64,000 bases of DNA, from the NCBI RefSeq assembly GCF_014635865.1, contig NZ_BMDQ01000004.1:1-64000 (forward strand). Reading direction: 5' to 3'. Under the pieces are notes generated by a model. It was not told the origin of the DNA. It was given only the letters and a program-made list of their open reading frames with translations, and ran no database searches. The stretch's first letter is position 1. Each line of letters opens with the position of its first letter. The DNA is from Winogradskyella haliclonae. GTDB taxonomy: Bacteria > Bacteroidota > Bacteroidia > Flavobacteriales > Flavobacteriaceae. Positions 47,905 through 57,449 of the stretch are shown in pieces. The position numbers and the translations under genes are program-made.

Positions 47905-49641
47905 ATGAAAAAACTTCTACTTCTTCTACTTATAATCGTCTCTTGTAAAGAGAATTCTAATACATCGGACTTTGATTTTACTACAGTTTTTGAAAAAAGT
48001 GAAGGCCTTGAAACGGCAACATATCAGGAAACTATTGCCTATTACACAGAATTAGCTAACACATATTCTGAAATTTCGATTGAAGCTATTGGACAAACTG
48101 ACTCAGGCAAACCATTACATATGGTTACGCTTAACCCAAATGCTTCGGGAAGTGATTATGAAACACTTAGAAAAGAAAACAGAATTATTCTTATAAACAA
48201 TGGCATCCATCCTGGAGAATCTGATGGTATTGATGCCACCATGATGCTCTTTAGAGATTTGGTCAATGGCAAGATAGAGGCTCCAAAAAATACGGTTTTA
48301 GTTACTATTCCTATTTATAATGTTGGAGGAAGCCTTAATAGAAATACTGGAACTAGAACAAATCAGAATGGTCCAAAAGCTTATGGGTTTAGAGGTAATG
48401 CTAGAAACTATGATTTGAATCGTGATTTCATAAAAACAGATACTAAAAATGCAAAAACATTTGCTCAAATCTTTCATAGAGTTCAGCCAGATGTTTTTAT
48501 AGACAATCATGTGAGTAATGGTGCTGATTACCAATATACACTGACTCACTTATTTACGCAACACAACAAACTAGGTGGAGAATTAGGCAGCTATTTACAT
48601 ACTGAAATGATGCCACAACTTGAAGAAAAACTAGAAGCCAAAGATTGGGATATCACACCTTATGTCAATGTGTTTAACCGTACACCAGAGTCTGGTTTTT
48701 CACAATTTAAAGACTCACCAAGATATTCAACGGGTTACACAACCTTATTCAATACATTAGGTATGATGGTAGAAACCCATATGCTTAAACCATACAAACA
48801 ACGTGTAGAAGGCACCTACGAACTTATGAAAAGCATGATTGAAATTACAGAAAATGATGGGCATAAAATTTCAGAATTACGGAATGCTCAAGACAAAACT
48901 TGGTCTACTGGAGACCAATATCCAATTGCTTGGCAGATTGATACGTCTAAGTTTTCTACACTACAATTTAAAGGGTTTGAAGGCCATAGAATTGAAAGCC
49001 AACTAACTGGTGCTAAACGCTTAAAATATGATGCTTCAAAGCCATTTACTAAAGATGTAAAATATCAGAACTATTTTAAGCCTACTAAGGAAATTAGTAT
49101 CCCAAAAGCCTATATTATCCCTCAAGGCATGCACCCAATTATTGAGCGATTAAAACTTAACAATATTGAGATGACTCAGCTAACAAAAGATACTATAATC
49201 AAAGTTCAATCCTATAAAATTAAGGATTACAAAACACGTCAATCACCTTATGAAGGTCATTATTTACATTACAACACTACTATTAGTGCTACTGAAGAAG
49301 CGTTGAGTTTTACTGCCGGAGATTATTTGGTAGAGACCAATCAAAAAGGCATGCGTTATGTATTAGAAACACTTGAGCCAGAAGCACCTGACTCATTTTT
49401 TAACTGGAATTTCTTCGATACTATTTTACAACAAAAAGAAGGCTTCTCACCATACGTATGGGAAGATAAAGCACAAAAAATACTTGAGAACGACAGTGTA
49501 TTAAAATTACAATTTGAACATAGAAAAAAAGATATCACAGGATTTGCTAATAACTGGTTCGCACAATTAGACTGGCTGCACAAGCAATCTGAGCATTACG
49601 AAAAAGCACATATGCAATACCCAATTTATCGATTACGATAA
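47905..49641 (+). CDS. M14 family zinc carboxypeptidase lipoprotein
   Basis: 578 residues with a lipoprotein signal (LLIIVSC, C14). The M14 catalytic domain covers about 35-330: the HxxE pair H102 and E105 in NNGIHPGESDG, the third zinc ligand H202 in IDNHVSNGADYQYT, and a substrate-binding arginine in NARNYDLNRDF. A catalytic glutamate is expected near VETHMLKPYKQR. The C-terminal ~250 residues are an extra beta-rich domain. It would be a periplasmic or surface peptidase. It is divergent from ctlX across 112 bp. Confidence 0.92.
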   Translation: MKKLLLLLLIIVSCKENSNTSDFDFTTVFEKSEGLETATYQETIAYYTELANTYSEISIEAIGQTDSGKPLHMVTLNPNASGSDYETLRKENRIILINNGIHPGESDGIDATMMLFRDLVNGKIEAPKNTVLVTIPIYNVGGSLNRNTGTRTNQNGPKAYGFRGNARNYDLNRDFIKTDTKNAKTFAQIFHRVQPDVFIDNHVSNGADYQYTLTHLFTQHNKLGGELGSYLHTEMMPQLEEKLEAKDWDITPYVNVFNRTPESGFSQFKDSPRYSTGYTTLFNTLGMMVETHMLKPYKQRVEGTYELMKSMIEITENDGHKISELRNAQDKTWSTGDQYPIAWQIDTSKFSTLQFKGFEGHRIESQLTGAKRLKYDASKPFTKDVKYQNYFKPTKEISIPKAYIIPQGMHPIIERLKLNNIEMTQLTKDTIIKVQSYKIKDYKTRQSPYEGHYLHYNTTISATEEALSFTAGDYLVETNQKGMRYVLETLEPEAPDSFFNWNFFDTILQQKEGFSPYVWEDKAQKILENDSVLKLQFEHRKKDITGFANNWFAQLDWLHKQSEHYEKAHMQYPIYRLR

Positions 49642-49650
49642 TCTTTAAAT

Positions 49651-50232
49651 CTAAACCAACAGCTTAATATTGGCATAGCTATTTGTCATGGCTTTTTTTA
49701 TCTTTTTCTTACCTAACCACTTTACTTTTGTGATGCCTTCTTTTTCTTGCGGAATTAATTCTCCAGAGTAGTTAGTCTTCATCTCAAACCAATAGGTAAT
49801 TTTTATTCTATAGCGACCACGGCGTTTAAATATATGATATGTGGTTTGTAATGCTTTGGTAATTTTCAACCCATCAACACCAGTTTCTTCTTCAACTTCA
49901 CGGATTGATGTTTCTTCGATAGACTCCTTACCTTCTACTTTTCCTTTTGGTAAATCCCATTTATCATTCCTGTAAATAAATAAGACTTTACCCTCATCAT
50001 TATAGACTTTACCACCGCCAGCAATAACGTTAGGTAATTTCTTTAAAAACTGTTTTAGTAATTTTTCTTCCTTTTTACCAACAAGGTAGACCGCTTGTAA
50101 ATTTGTACGATTTAGCATTCTTATGACTTTCGCTAAATCTACTGACTTGAGTAAAAAAACTTTAAAGTCCGTTTCCTTATCAACCTTTGTGGTTAAGTAA
50201 ATGGGTTTGTCACCTACATAAATAGTATGCAT
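49651..50232 (-). CDS. Nudix hydrolase
   Basis: 193 residues. The Nudix box is complete: GKVEGKESIEETSIREVEEE then TGV, matching GX5EX7REUXEEXGU. The N-terminal ~65 residues are an extra domain ahead of the fold. It hydrolyses a nucleoside diphosphate linked to another moiety, substrate unknown. A TTG at 50235 precedes the ATG at 50232; the ATG is preferred. It is divergent from pyrE. Confidence 0.92.
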   Translation of the reverse strand: MHTIYVGDKPIYLTTKVDKETDFKVFLLKSVDLAKVIRMLNRTNLQAVYLVGKKEEKLLKQFLKKLPNVIAGGGKVYNDEGKVLFIYRNDKWDLPKGKVEGKESIEETSIREVEEETGVDGLKITKALQTTYHIFKRRGRYRIKITYWFEMKTNYSGELIPQEKEGITKVKWLGKKKIKKAMTNSYANIKLLV

Positions 50233-50338
50233 CAATCAGATAACTTATATTTTGTTTCGTAAATGTATTCTTTTTTACAATACAGAATTTGAATTAAAAA
50301 TTATTTTAATTTAAAATTTTCATCGTATCAAAATTCAT

Positions 50339-50346
50339 TAATTTTG
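50339..50346 (+). promoter_or_regulatory. pyrE promoter -7 box (TAATTTTG)
   Basis: Exact TAnnTTTG, 4 nt before the pyrE ATG at 50351, predicting a leaderless mRNA. Confidence 0.5.
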
Positions 50347-50350
50347 CGAC

Positions 50351-50995
50351 ATGATTTTTAACAAAGACATCGCCAAAAAAACTGCAGAAGTATTACTTCA
50401 AATTAATGCTATAAAATTGCAGCCTAATGACCCTTTTACATGGGCTTCTGGATGGAAATCTCCGATTTATTGTGACAATCGTATTGTGCTATCTTTTCCT
50501 CCGATTAGAAATTATATTAGAGAAACTATGGCTAACCAAATCGAAGCGCTTTATGGTAAGCCAGATGTTATAGCTGGTGTAGCTACCGGAGCTATTGGCA
50601 TTGGTGCCTTAGTTGCAGAATACCTAAACCTTCCTTTTGTGTACGTAAGACCTGAAGCAAAAAAACACGGCAGGCAAAACCAAGTTGAAGGCTATATAGA
50701 AAAAGGGCAAACCGTAGTCGTTGTAGAAGATTTAATAAGCACAGGAAAAAGTAGCCTTAATGCAGTGAAAGCCCTAAATGCTGCTGAAGTGAAGGTCAAA
50801 GGTATGGTTGCTATTTTTTCTTATGACTTTGATATTGCAACTCAAAACTTCTCTGAAGCTAACATAGAATTGCATACACTAGGCAACTATGAAAACTTAC
50901 TAGAACAAGCCCTAGAAACAAAATACATAACTAAAGAACAACAAGACATTTTAGCACTCTGGAATGCTAATCCGAGCAATTGGAACGCTAATTGA
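50351..50995 (+). CDS. pyrE: Orotate phosphoribosyltransferase
   Basis: Pyrimidine synthesis enzyme joining orotate and PRPP to give OMP. 214 residues, full length. Motifs: WASGWKSPIYCDNR for substrate, GVATGAIGIGALVAEYL, RPEAKKHGRQNQVEG (flexible catalytic loop) and the PRPP loop VVVVEDLISTGKSSLNAV. carA at 61329 provides the carbamoyl phosphate that starts the pathway. The promoter box is immediately upstream. The SRPBCC gene follows 56 bp downstream. Confidence 0.97.
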   Translation: MIFNKDIAKKTAEVLLQINAIKLQPNDPFTWASGWKSPIYCDNRIVLSFPPIRNYIRETMANQIEALYGKPDVIAGVATGAIGIGALVAEYLNLPFVYVRPEAKKHGRQNQVEGYIEKGQTVVVVEDLISTGKSSLNAVKALNAAEVKVKGMVAIFSYDFDIATQNFSEANIELHTLGNYENLLEQALETKYITKEQQDILALWNANPSNWNAN

Positions 50996-51051
50996 TATAT
51001 TCAATAACAAATTATAATGTTATTCAATAAAGAATACTCAAAACAATAAAA

Positions 51052-51447
51052 ATGAACTTAGAATCTCCAAAAGTAACTCTAGATAAATCTGCAGAAGACA
51101 CTTTTAATTTTTTATCTGATGTAAAGAATTTTGAAAAACTAATGCCAGAAAACATTAGCAAATTTGAAGTTTTAGATGCTGATAAATTTTTGTTTGCTTT
51201 AAAAGGCATGCCAGAAATTGTATTAAAAAAGAAAGAAGCTATACCAAATAGTAAAATTGTACTTGGTGCAGCGGGCGGAAAATTAGATTTTTCTCTTACA
51301 GCAGATATCACAGAAGTAGACGCTACAAAAAGTGATGTAAAACTAACATTTGCTGGCGAATTTAACGCTATGATGGCCATGATGATTAAAGGCCCAATAA
51401 GTAAGTTTATTGAAACTTTATCTACAAATATGTCATCTGCTTTTTAG
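51052..51447 (+). CDS. SRPBCC family protein
   Basis: 131 residues with no signal peptide. The START-like fold is suggested by the N-terminal strand/helix FLSDVKNFEKLMPENIS, followed by GGKLDFSLTADITEV and the long C-terminal amphipathic helix from MMIKGPISKFIETL. It would be a small ligand-binding or ligand-carrying protein; ligand unknown. It follows pyrE. Its TAG overlaps the birA stop, so the two genes converge with 4 bp shared. Confidence 0.85.
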   Translation: MNLESPKVTLDKSAEDTFNFLSDVKNFEKLMPENISKFEVLDADKFLFALKGMPEIVLKKKEAIPNSKIVLGAAGGKLDFSLTADITEVDATKSDVKLTFAGEFNAMMAMMIKGPISKFIETLSTNMSSAF

Positions 51448-52175
51448 TATAGCAATTGCACTTCTTTAAGGTCGTAGGCTTCGCGTATATTATCTTCTAG
51501 AAGTAATTTTAATTTACCATCATCTGTTACACCTTCAATAAAACCAGAAAACGTCTGGTTATCAGGAGTTTTAAAAGTTGATGGTTTTTTTATGCGAAAT
51601 AATATGGCTTCGTATTCCTTTTTAAGTGCATCCAAATCCCCTGTTTCTAAAAGTTCAAGCTGACGTTCTATATGTTTTAACAAACGGTGAAAAATTTCGT
51701 CTTTACTATATACTATTCCAGTGAGTAAATGTAAGGATGATGCATGAGGTAGGTTATCAAAAAATTTCTGATTTACATTTAAGCCAACTCCAATTATAGA
51801 GCCTTCTATTTTGTTGTTTTTTATGACATTTTCTATCAGTATTCCTGCAATTTTCTTATTCTCTGACAAAATGTCGTTAGGCCATTTGATCTTTATTTTA
51901 GGCACTCGCAATTCATTTAATGCTTTAGTGATACCCAAAGCAACCGCCATACTTATATAAAACTGTTCTGATACTTTTAAAAACGAAACGTCTTTAAAGA
52001 CACTAAACGTAAGGTTTTTTGAGGCTTCACCTTGCCATGTGGTACCCATTTGACCTCGTCCATTGGTCTGCTCATCAGCAATGACAACTGTAAAATCCTT
52101 AGGCATCTTTTTAAGACTTAAGGTCTTTAGATACGTGTTGGTAGAGTCGATGGCATCAAGTTTGATTATATACAT
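51444..52175 (-). CDS. birA: Biotin--[acetyl-CoA-carboxylase] ligase
   Basis: 243 residues. It attaches biotin to the carrier protein through biotinyl-5'-AMP. Motifs: GRGQMGTTWQGEASKN (biotin/ATP loop), KWPNDIL with the active-site lysine, and GVGLNVN. There is no N-terminal DNA-binding domain, so it is the monofunctional type and cannot repress the biotin operon. The C-terminal SH3-like domain contains FSGFIEGVTDDGKLKL. Divergent from rsfS. Confidence 0.96.
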   Translation of the reverse strand: MYIIKLDAIDSTNTYLKTLSLKKMPKDFTVVIADEQTNGRGQMGTTWQGEASKNLTFSVFKDVSFLKVSEQFYISMAVALGITKALNELRVPKIKIKWPNDILSENKKIAGILIENVIKNNKIEGSIIGVGLNVNQKFFDNLPHASSLHLLTGIVYSKDEIFHRLLKHIERQLELLETGDLDALKKEYEAILFRIKKPSTFKTPDNQTFSGFIEGVTDDGKLKLLLEDNIREAYDLKEVQLLY

Positions 52176-52241
52176 TGTAACTAGCAGGTTATTTTATAGA
52201 TTTCTTATGACAATTTGGGTTATCAAGAACTAAAAAAATAA

Positions 52242-52249
52242 TAACTTTG
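52242..52249 (+). promoter_or_regulatory. rsfS promoter -7 box (TAACTTTG)
   Basis: Exact TAnnTTTG, 20 nt before the ATG at 52270. A TTG at 52215-52217 is 24 nt upstream, slightly longer than the usual spacing. Confidence 0.5.
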
Positions 52250-52269
52250 TATAAATTTAAAACATTTTA

Positions 52270-52641
52270 ATGACGGAAAGAAATAGCAATGCCGACCAAC
52301 TCATTACTACGATAATAAGCGGAATCGAAGAGGTTAAAGGAAAAGAGATTACACTTTTAGATTTAAGAGAAATAGAAAATACAGTTTGCGATTACTTTAT
52401 CATTTGCGAAGGTACTTCAAACACCCAAGTCAACGCCATTGTAAATTCCATACAAAAACAAGTTAGTAAAAACACTAAAGACAAGCCTTGGCACGTTGAA
52501 GGTTCTGAAAATGCCGAGTGGGTGTTAATGGACTATGTTAATGTTGTTGTGCATGTTTTCCAAAAGCACATCAGAGAATATTATGATATTGAGAGCTTAT
52601 GGGGCGATGCAGTAACTACGCAAATAGAAACAAGTATTTAA
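52270..52641 (+). CDS. rsfS: Ribosomal silencing factor RsfS
   Basis: 123 residues, the DUF143/Iojap family. It binds uL14 on the large subunit and blocks joining in starvation. Motifs: KGKEITLLDLREIENTVCDY, FIICEGTSNTQVNAI, WHVEGSENAEWVLMDY and YYDIESLWGDA. It heads the run rsfS-ftsH with 16 bp between, a common pairing in flavobacteria. Confidence 0.96.
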   Translation: MTERNSNADQLITTIISGIEEVKGKEITLLDLREIENTVCDYFIICEGTSNTQVNAIVNSIQKQVSKNTKDKPWHVEGSENAEWVLMDYVNVVVHVFQKHIREYYDIESLWGDAVTTQIETSI

Positions 52642-52657
52642 AAAAGAAAAGCTAAGA

Positions 52658-54595
52658 ATGGCAAAAGAAAATAAAAATTTAAACAAAAAACCTAAAGTAA
52701 GCCCGTATTGGATTTACGGAATTATTATTGCAGTTTTTCTAGGGTTACAGTTGTTTGGCGGTAGCGCTTTTCAGAATTCTAAAGAGATAAAAACGTCTGA
52801 GTTTATCAAATATCTGGAAGATGGTGATGTTAAAGAGGTTGTAATCATAAGTAACACAAAAACAGCTAAAGTTTTTCTGACTGAAGATGCCCTAAAAAAG
52901 AGCGTACACGAAAAAGCACGTTCTAAAGGCTTTATGCCAACGGGCAATGTCCCAAATTATACTTTAAAATTTGGAGATCTTGGAAATTTTGAAGATCGTA
53001 TAGACGATATTATCACTAAGAATAATCTTCCCACATCAAGAAATGCAGATATAGAAAGTAATGCCTTTGGAGATTTCTTAATCTCCTTATTGCCTTTTAT
53101 TTTAATTATTGGTGTTTGGATTTTTATCATGAGACGTATGTCTGCTGGTGGCGGTGGCGGTGCTGGTGGTCAGATATTTAATATCGGAAAATCCAAAGCC
53201 AAGCTTTTTGACGAAAAAACAGATACCAAAACATCATTTAAAGATGTGGCTGGTCTTGAAGGTGCCAAAGAAGAAGTACAAGAAATTGTAGACTTTTTAA
53301 AGTTCCCTGAAAAATACACCTCTCTTGGTGGTAAAATACCAAAAGGTGCTTTACTTGTAGGACCTCCAGGTACTGGTAAAACCTTATTAGCCAAAGCTGT
53401 TGCGGGTGAAGCCAAAGTGCCATTCTTCTCATTATCAGGTTCTGATTTTGTGGAGATGTTTGTAGGTGTTGGTGCATCTCGTGTAAGAGACCTATTTAAA
53501 CAAGCTAAAGAAAAATCGCCTTCAATTATATTTATTGATGAGATTGATGCTATTGGACGTGCAAGAGGAAAAAACAACTTCTCTGGTTCTAATGACGAGC
53601 GTGAGAATACGCTAAATCAGTTATTGACTGAAATGGATGGTTTTGGTACAAATACAAACGTTATTGTATTAGCTGCTACCAACCGTGCAGATGTTTTAGA
53701 TAGCGCATTAATGCGTGCTGGACGTTTTGACAGACAGATTTATGTAGACTTACCAGACGTTCGTGAGCGTAAAGAAATTTTTGAAGTCCACTTGCGTCCT
53801 CTAAAAAAAGAAGAGACCTTAGATATCGATTTCTTGGCCAAGCAAACACCAGGTTTCTCTGGTGCAGATATTGCCAATGTATGCAATGAATCTGCACTTA
53901 TTGCAGCACGTAAAGGCAAAAAAGCAGTAAACAAACAAGACTTTTTAGATGCCGTTGACCGTATCGTTGGTGGTCTAGAGAAGAAAAACAAAATCATAAC
54001 ACCAGAAGAAAAGAAAGCGATTGCTATTCACGAAGCTGGTCATGCAACCGTGAGTTGGATGCTTGAGCATGCAGCGCCATTGGTAAAAGTGACTATTGTT
54101 CCTAGAGGGCAATCTCTAGGTGCGGCTTGGTATTTACCAGAGGAACGACTAATCGTAAGACCAGAACAAATGTTGGACGAGATGTGTGCAACCATGGGTG
54201 GTCGTGCTGCTGAGAAAGTGATTTTCAATAAAATATCTACTGGTGCTTTAAGTGACTTAGAAAAAGTAACAAAGCAAGCTAGAGGTATGGTTACTGTTTA
54301 TGGCTTAAGTGATAAGGTTGGTAATTTAACCTATTACGACTCTTCTGGTCAACAAAGTGGTTTTACGAAGCCATATAGTGAAGAAACAGCAGTATTAATT
54401 GATAAAGAAATCTCTACAATCATAGAAGAACAGTACCAACGTGCTATTAAAATCTTAGAAGATAATAAGGATAAATTAACGGAGCTTGCGGATGTACTTT
54501 TAGAAAAAGAAGTCATCTTTAAAGATAATCTCGAAAAGATTTTTGGTAAACGTCCTTATGACAAAGATGAAGTAATCTCTGAAGAAGAGGAATAA
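52658..54595 (+). CDS. ftsH: ATP-dependent zinc metalloprotease FtsH
   Basis: Membrane-anchored AAA+ protease that extracts and degrades membrane and some cytosolic proteins. 645 residues. Two membrane segments: about 17-34 and 145-163. Walker A is GPPGTGKT at 235-242, Walker [12 protein letters not shown], and [23 protein letters not shown]. The zinc motif is HEAGH at 458-462. The C-terminus is acidic (VISEEEE). A glycine-rich linker [11 protein letters not shown] connects TM2 to the AAA domain, typical of Bacteroidetes. Downstream genes on the same strand concern membrane lipids. Confidence 0.98.
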   Translation: MAKENKNLNKKPKVSPYWIYGIIIAVFLGLQLFGGSAFQNSKEIKTSEFIKYLEDGDVKEVVIISNTKTAKVFLTEDALKKSVHEKARSKGFMPTGNVPNYTLKFGDLGNFEDRIDDIITKNNLPTSRNADIESNAFGDFLISLLPFILIIGVWIFIMRRMSAGGGGGAGGQIFNIGKSKAKLFDEKTDTKTSFKDVAGLEGAKEEVQEIVDFLKFPEKYTSLGGKIPKGALLVGPPGTGKTLLAKAVAGEAKVPFFSLSGSDFVEMFVGVGASRVRDLFKQAKEKSPSIIFIDEIDAIGRARGKNNFSGSNDERENTLNQLLTEMDGFGTNTNVIVLAATNRADVLDSALMRAGRFDRQIYVDLPDVRERKEIFEVHLRPLKKEETLDIDFLAKQTPGFSGADIANVCNESALIAARKGKKAVNKQDFLDAVDRIVGGLEKKNKIITPEEKKAIAIHEAGHATVSWMLEHAAPLVKVTIVPRGQSLGAAWYLPEERLIVRPEQMLDEMCATMGGRAAEKVIFNKISTGALSDLEKVTKQARGMVTVYGLSDKVGNLTYYDSSGQQSGFTKPYSEETAVLIDKEISTIIEEQYQRAIKILEDNKDKLTELADVLLEKEVIFKDNLEKIFGKRPYDKDEVISEEEE

Positions 54596-54699
54596 AAAGG
54601 GCTCCACTTGACGAAAAAACTTAAATTAACCCAGAGTTAGTTTAAGTTTTTTTATATTTGGGTAATTGACTAAAAAAGCGCCTTAATCGAGATCTCTAA

Positions 54700-55308
54700 A
54701 TGAGTTTATTCAGAAAAATTTTTGGAGGAAAATCCCCTGGTTCCGAAGAAAAAGTTCCTAATGAAGAACGCAGCAAATACATGCCCGATATTAAACTCCC
54801 TGTAGATGAGCGTTTTACAATAAATTTTAAGGCTAATGGCGGTAAATTCTTATACTGCGAAAATATTGAAGAAGTCTACAATAGCTTAGAAAACATTATA
54901 TCAGAAAACAATTGGAGTGACAAAAAAGTATTTTTGTTAGACGACAGGCTACAAGACTTATTCAAAGGCTTTGAATTGGATGGCACTAAAAAGACTTCTG
55001 AAAGCACTTATTTTTTCACGACCTGTGAGTATTTAATTTCTGATGATGGCTCGTTGCTGATTTCATCAAATCAAATTGCAGAAAAAAAGCTTAAAGAATT
55101 GCCTACAAATTTTGTGGTATATGCCACAACGAGTCAATTGGTCGAAAATATAGGCGAAGGGCTTAAAGGCATTAAAAACAAAAACCAATCCAAGATCCCA
55201 ACAAATATTACCACGATAAAGCACTTTAAAACCACAGAAGACAAAAACTTCTTAAGCTATGGAAGCAGTGCTAAAAACCTATACCTACTGCTCTTAGAAG
55301 ACTTATAA
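54700..55308 (+). CDS. LUD domain protein
   Basis: 202 residues. N-terminal MSLFRKIFGGK is amphipathic. The LUD (LutC/YkgG-like) fold is suggested by FYCENIEEVYNSLENII-like spacing, TYFFTTCEYLISDDGSLLISS, and ELPTNFVVYATTSQLVEN. LUD proteins in other bacteria belong to lactate-use operons with iron-sulfur partners LutA/LutB. Neither is here, so the cellular role differs or is unknown. It starts 104 bp after ftsH and abuts cdsA with zero gap. Confidence 0.85.
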   Translation: MSLFRKIFGGKSPGSEEKVPNEERSKYMPDIKLPVDERFTINFKANGGKFLYCENIEEVYNSLENIISENNWSDKKVFLLDDRLQDLFKGFELDGTKKTSESTYFFTTCEYLISDDGSLLISSNQIAEKKLKELPTNFVVYATTSQLVENIGEGLKGIKNKNQSKIPTNITTIKHFKTTEDKNFLSYGSSAKNLYLLLLEDL

Positions 55309-56133
55309 ATGAAGGAACTTTTAACGCGTGCCATTTCTGGACTTCTCTATGTCGCTTTACTTATTGGCTCCATGTATTGGGAAAACGCCTTACTCGCTGT
55401 ACTTTATATTTTTGGTTTGGTCTCTCTCGCCGAGTTTAACAAACTGATAAAGCTCAATGCCTTTTTAATCACAGCGTCCATCTTTACCGTTTTATACTTT
55501 GGATTTTGGTACTGGTGCATGATACACACCTCATCAACAGGGACTAACGAAGCCATACAGATACTTTTGGTCATTACCAGTTTTGTAAATCTATTTTTAA
55601 TCAAAGACTTATTTACCGAAAAGAAGATGCCCTTGTTTGAGTCCAAGCGCTATATCGCGACGACCTTCTATCTCTCTAGTGGTTTTGTTTTTATGCTGCT
55701 TATTGCCAATTATTTAAATTCGTTTACACCTTTTTTATTATTAGGTAGTTTTATTCTGGTTTGGGTGAATGATAGCTTTGCCTATTTGGTTGGTAAAAAT
55801 TTTGGGCGTCAAAAATTATTTCCAAGTGTGTCTCCAAAGAAAACGGTTGAAGGCTTTTTAGGCGGCCTCTTCTTTGCCTGTGTGTCTAGTTATTTTATTG
55901 CAACCTATACCGGAACATTAGGTTTTACAAGCTGGTTAATTTTAGCTATCATTGTGAGTGTGTTTGGTACTTTGGGTGATTTAATAGAATCTAAATTTAA
56001 ACGTCAGGCCGAAGTAAAAGATAGTGGTGTTATCATGCCTGGTCATGGCGGACTGCTAGACCGCTTAGATAGTATTATCTTTGCAGCACCATTTATATAT
56101 TTATTCTTAAGAATTTTAAGTTATGTTTCATAA
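55309..56133 (+). CDS. cdsA: Phosphatidate cytidylyltransferase
   Basis: Inner-membrane enzyme making CDP-diacylglycerol from phosphatidate and CTP, the branch point to all phospholipids. 274 residues with about eight membrane segments. The C-terminal signature is VNDSFAYLVGKNFGRQKLFP, SVSPKKTVEGFLGG and GDLIESKFKRQ with KDSGVIMPGHGGLLDRLDS. It begins directly after the LUD gene stop and overlaps psd by 11 bp, so it forms an operon with psd, the next enzyme to phosphatidylethanolamine. Confidence 0.97.
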   Translation: MKELLTRAISGLLYVALLIGSMYWENALLAVLYIFGLVSLAEFNKLIKLNAFLITASIFTVLYFGFWYWCMIHTSSTGTNEAIQILLVITSFVNLFLIKDLFTEKKMPLFESKRYIATTFYLSSGFVFMLLIANYLNSFTPFLLLGSFILVWVNDSFAYLVGKNFGRQKLFPSVSPKKTVEGFLGGLFFACVSSYFIATYTGTLGFTSWLILAIIVSVFGTLGDLIESKFKRQAEVKDSGVIMPGHGGLLDRLDSIIFAAPFIYLFLRILSYVS

Positions 56134-56776
56134 AGAAGGTCATAAAATTATACTCATTACCCTATTTATAGTGGTTGCAGCCATATTTGCAATTGATGCC
56201 TTTGTCTCTATAGAATGGTTACGCAAAGTCTTAATGCTAGTGGTTTTGGTATTTTTTGTATTGATACTGCAATTTTTTAGAAATCCTAAGCGTCACACAC
56301 ACGCTAACGAGAAACAGGCCTTGTCTCCTGTAGATGGTAAAGTGGTCGTGATAGAAGAAGTGTTTGAAAAAGAAGTCTTTAACGACAAGCGCATACAAGT
56401 CTCTGTATTTATGTCACCGCTTAATGTACATGTCACGCGTTACCCTATAGCTGGTAAGGTGAGTTTTAGCAAATACCATCCTGGTAAATATTTAGTGGCT
56501 TGGCATCCAAAAGCCAGTGAAGAAAACGAGCGTACGACGGTTGTTGTAGAAAATGAAAGCTTCGGAAAAGTATTATACAGACAAATTGCAGGTGCATTGG
56601 CAAAACGTATTGTCAACTATGCTAAGGTCGATGATACCGCACAGCAAGGTGCTGATTCTGGGTTTATAAAATTTGGCTCAAGAGTTGATTTATTTTTACC
56701 TTTAGATGCAGATATTAAAGTAGCCCTCAACCAAAAAGTAAAAGGTGGTGAGTCTGTGATTGCAGAAATGAAATGA
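56123..56776 (+). CDS. psd: Phosphatidylserine decarboxylase family protein
   Basis: 217 residues, the short PSD-related type that self-cleaves to give a pyruvoyl enzyme. N-terminal hydrophobic segments at about 10-50, then LSPVDGKVVVIEE, FMSPLNVHVTRYPIAG and the cleavage region FIKFGSRVDLFLP, where Gly-Ser is the processing site in the family. It converts phosphatidylserine to phosphatidylethanolamine. It overlaps cdsA by 11 bp, and its TGA overlaps the acyl-CoA-binding protein ATG, showing strong coupling. A phosphatidylserine synthase is not seen in the window. Confidence 0.95.
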   Translation: MFHKEGHKIILITLFIVVAAIFAIDAFVSIEWLRKVLMLVVLVFFVLILQFFRNPKRHTHANEKQALSPVDGKVVVIEEVFEKEVFNDKRIQVSVFMSPLNVHVTRYPIAGKVSFSKYHPGKYLVAWHPKASEENERTTVVVENESFGKVLYRQIAGALAKRIVNYAKVDDTAQQGADSGFIKFGSRVDLFLPLDADIKVALNQKVKGGESVIAEMK

Positions 56777-57039
56777 GCCAAAGCGAGTTAGATATAGAAT
56801 TTGAAACCGCCGTAAAACGGGTTAACGACCATACGGACCCATTTCCTGCAGATTTTTTATTACGCCTCTACGCTTACTACAAAAAAGCCACTAACGATTA
56901 CGGCAGACCAAGCAGCCGAAAGCAAATCATCAACGCATTTAAAACCAATGCGCTCTTTCAAGTGCAGGACATCTCAGAAGAGGAAGCCAAACAACATTAT
57001 ATAGATTTGGTAAATCACTACTTTTTGTACGGGAAATGA
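56773..57039 (+). CDS. Acyl-CoA-binding protein
   Basis: 88 residues, all-helical ACBP fold: LDIEFETAVKRVN, the LRLYAYYKKATNDYG core motif with the tyrosine/lysine pair that contacts CoA, and EEEAKQHYIDLVNHYF at the end. ACBPs are rare in bacteria outside some Bacteroidetes; here it is translationally coupled (ATGA) to psd, suggesting it supplies or buffers acyl-CoA for membrane lipid synthesis. The central segment is more diverged than in eukaryotes (RPSSRKQIINAFKTNALF). Confidence 0.88.
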   Translation: MSQSELDIEFETAVKRVNDHTDPFPADFLLRLYAYYKKATNDYGRPSSRKQIINAFKTNALFQVQDISEEEAKQHYIDLVNHYFLYGK

Positions 57040-57449
57040 GAATTATAATATCGATAGTCTTATTGTTTTACTGTCTAAATAGTTTTTCTCAAAATGAAGA
57101 ACAAATTTACGGATGTTGGAAAGTAATAGTGAATGCCGAACATAATTTTGAAAAAAGCATAGTTTATAGCCCATGCAATTCAGAAAGAAAAGAGCAAGAA
57201 CAGGGTTGGTACAGCCGAAAAGTTTACTTCTACAATGATGGGAATTTTAGTTATTCCGTACCTGGAGTAACAGACATTCCTAAAAGAAAAATTGCTAAAT
57301 GGAAATATTATAAGGAATCCGAAACAATTTACATTTTCAATAAAAATATGGATACTATACAAATGTATCGTTTTAATACACGATTTTTAAAAGATGAATA
57401 TTTAATCCGAGATTCGTTATTGAAAAACTTTAAAAAAACTACTCCCTAA
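57036..57449 (+). CDS. Secreted hypothetical protein (137 aa)
   Basis: Signal peptide (IIISIVLLFYCLNSFSQ). The mature part resembles a small lipocalin-like barrel with YGCWKVIVNAE, the WYSRKVYFYNDGNFSYS strand and KWKYYKESETIYIFN. Two cysteines (in GCW and SPCNS) may pair. It overlaps the preceding acyl-CoA-binding protein gene as ATGA, and its 3' end overlaps the convergent gene at 57439 by 11 bp. Function unknown. Confidence 0.7.
   Translation: MRIIISIVLLFYCLNSFSQNEEQIYGCWKVIVNAEHNFEKSIVYSPCNSERKEQEQGWYSRKVYFYNDGNFSYSVPGVTDIPKRKIAKWKYYKESETIYIFNKNMDTIQMYRFNTRFLKDEYLIRDSLLKNFKKTTP

Noticed and set aside
53170-53577. 135-residue minus-strand frame in ftsH
   Set aside because: Antisense to the highly conserved AAA domain; composition explained by the sense strand.
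54700-55308. Lactate-utilisation operon
   Set aside because: Only the LUD protein is present, with no LutA/LutB-type iron-sulfur genes.
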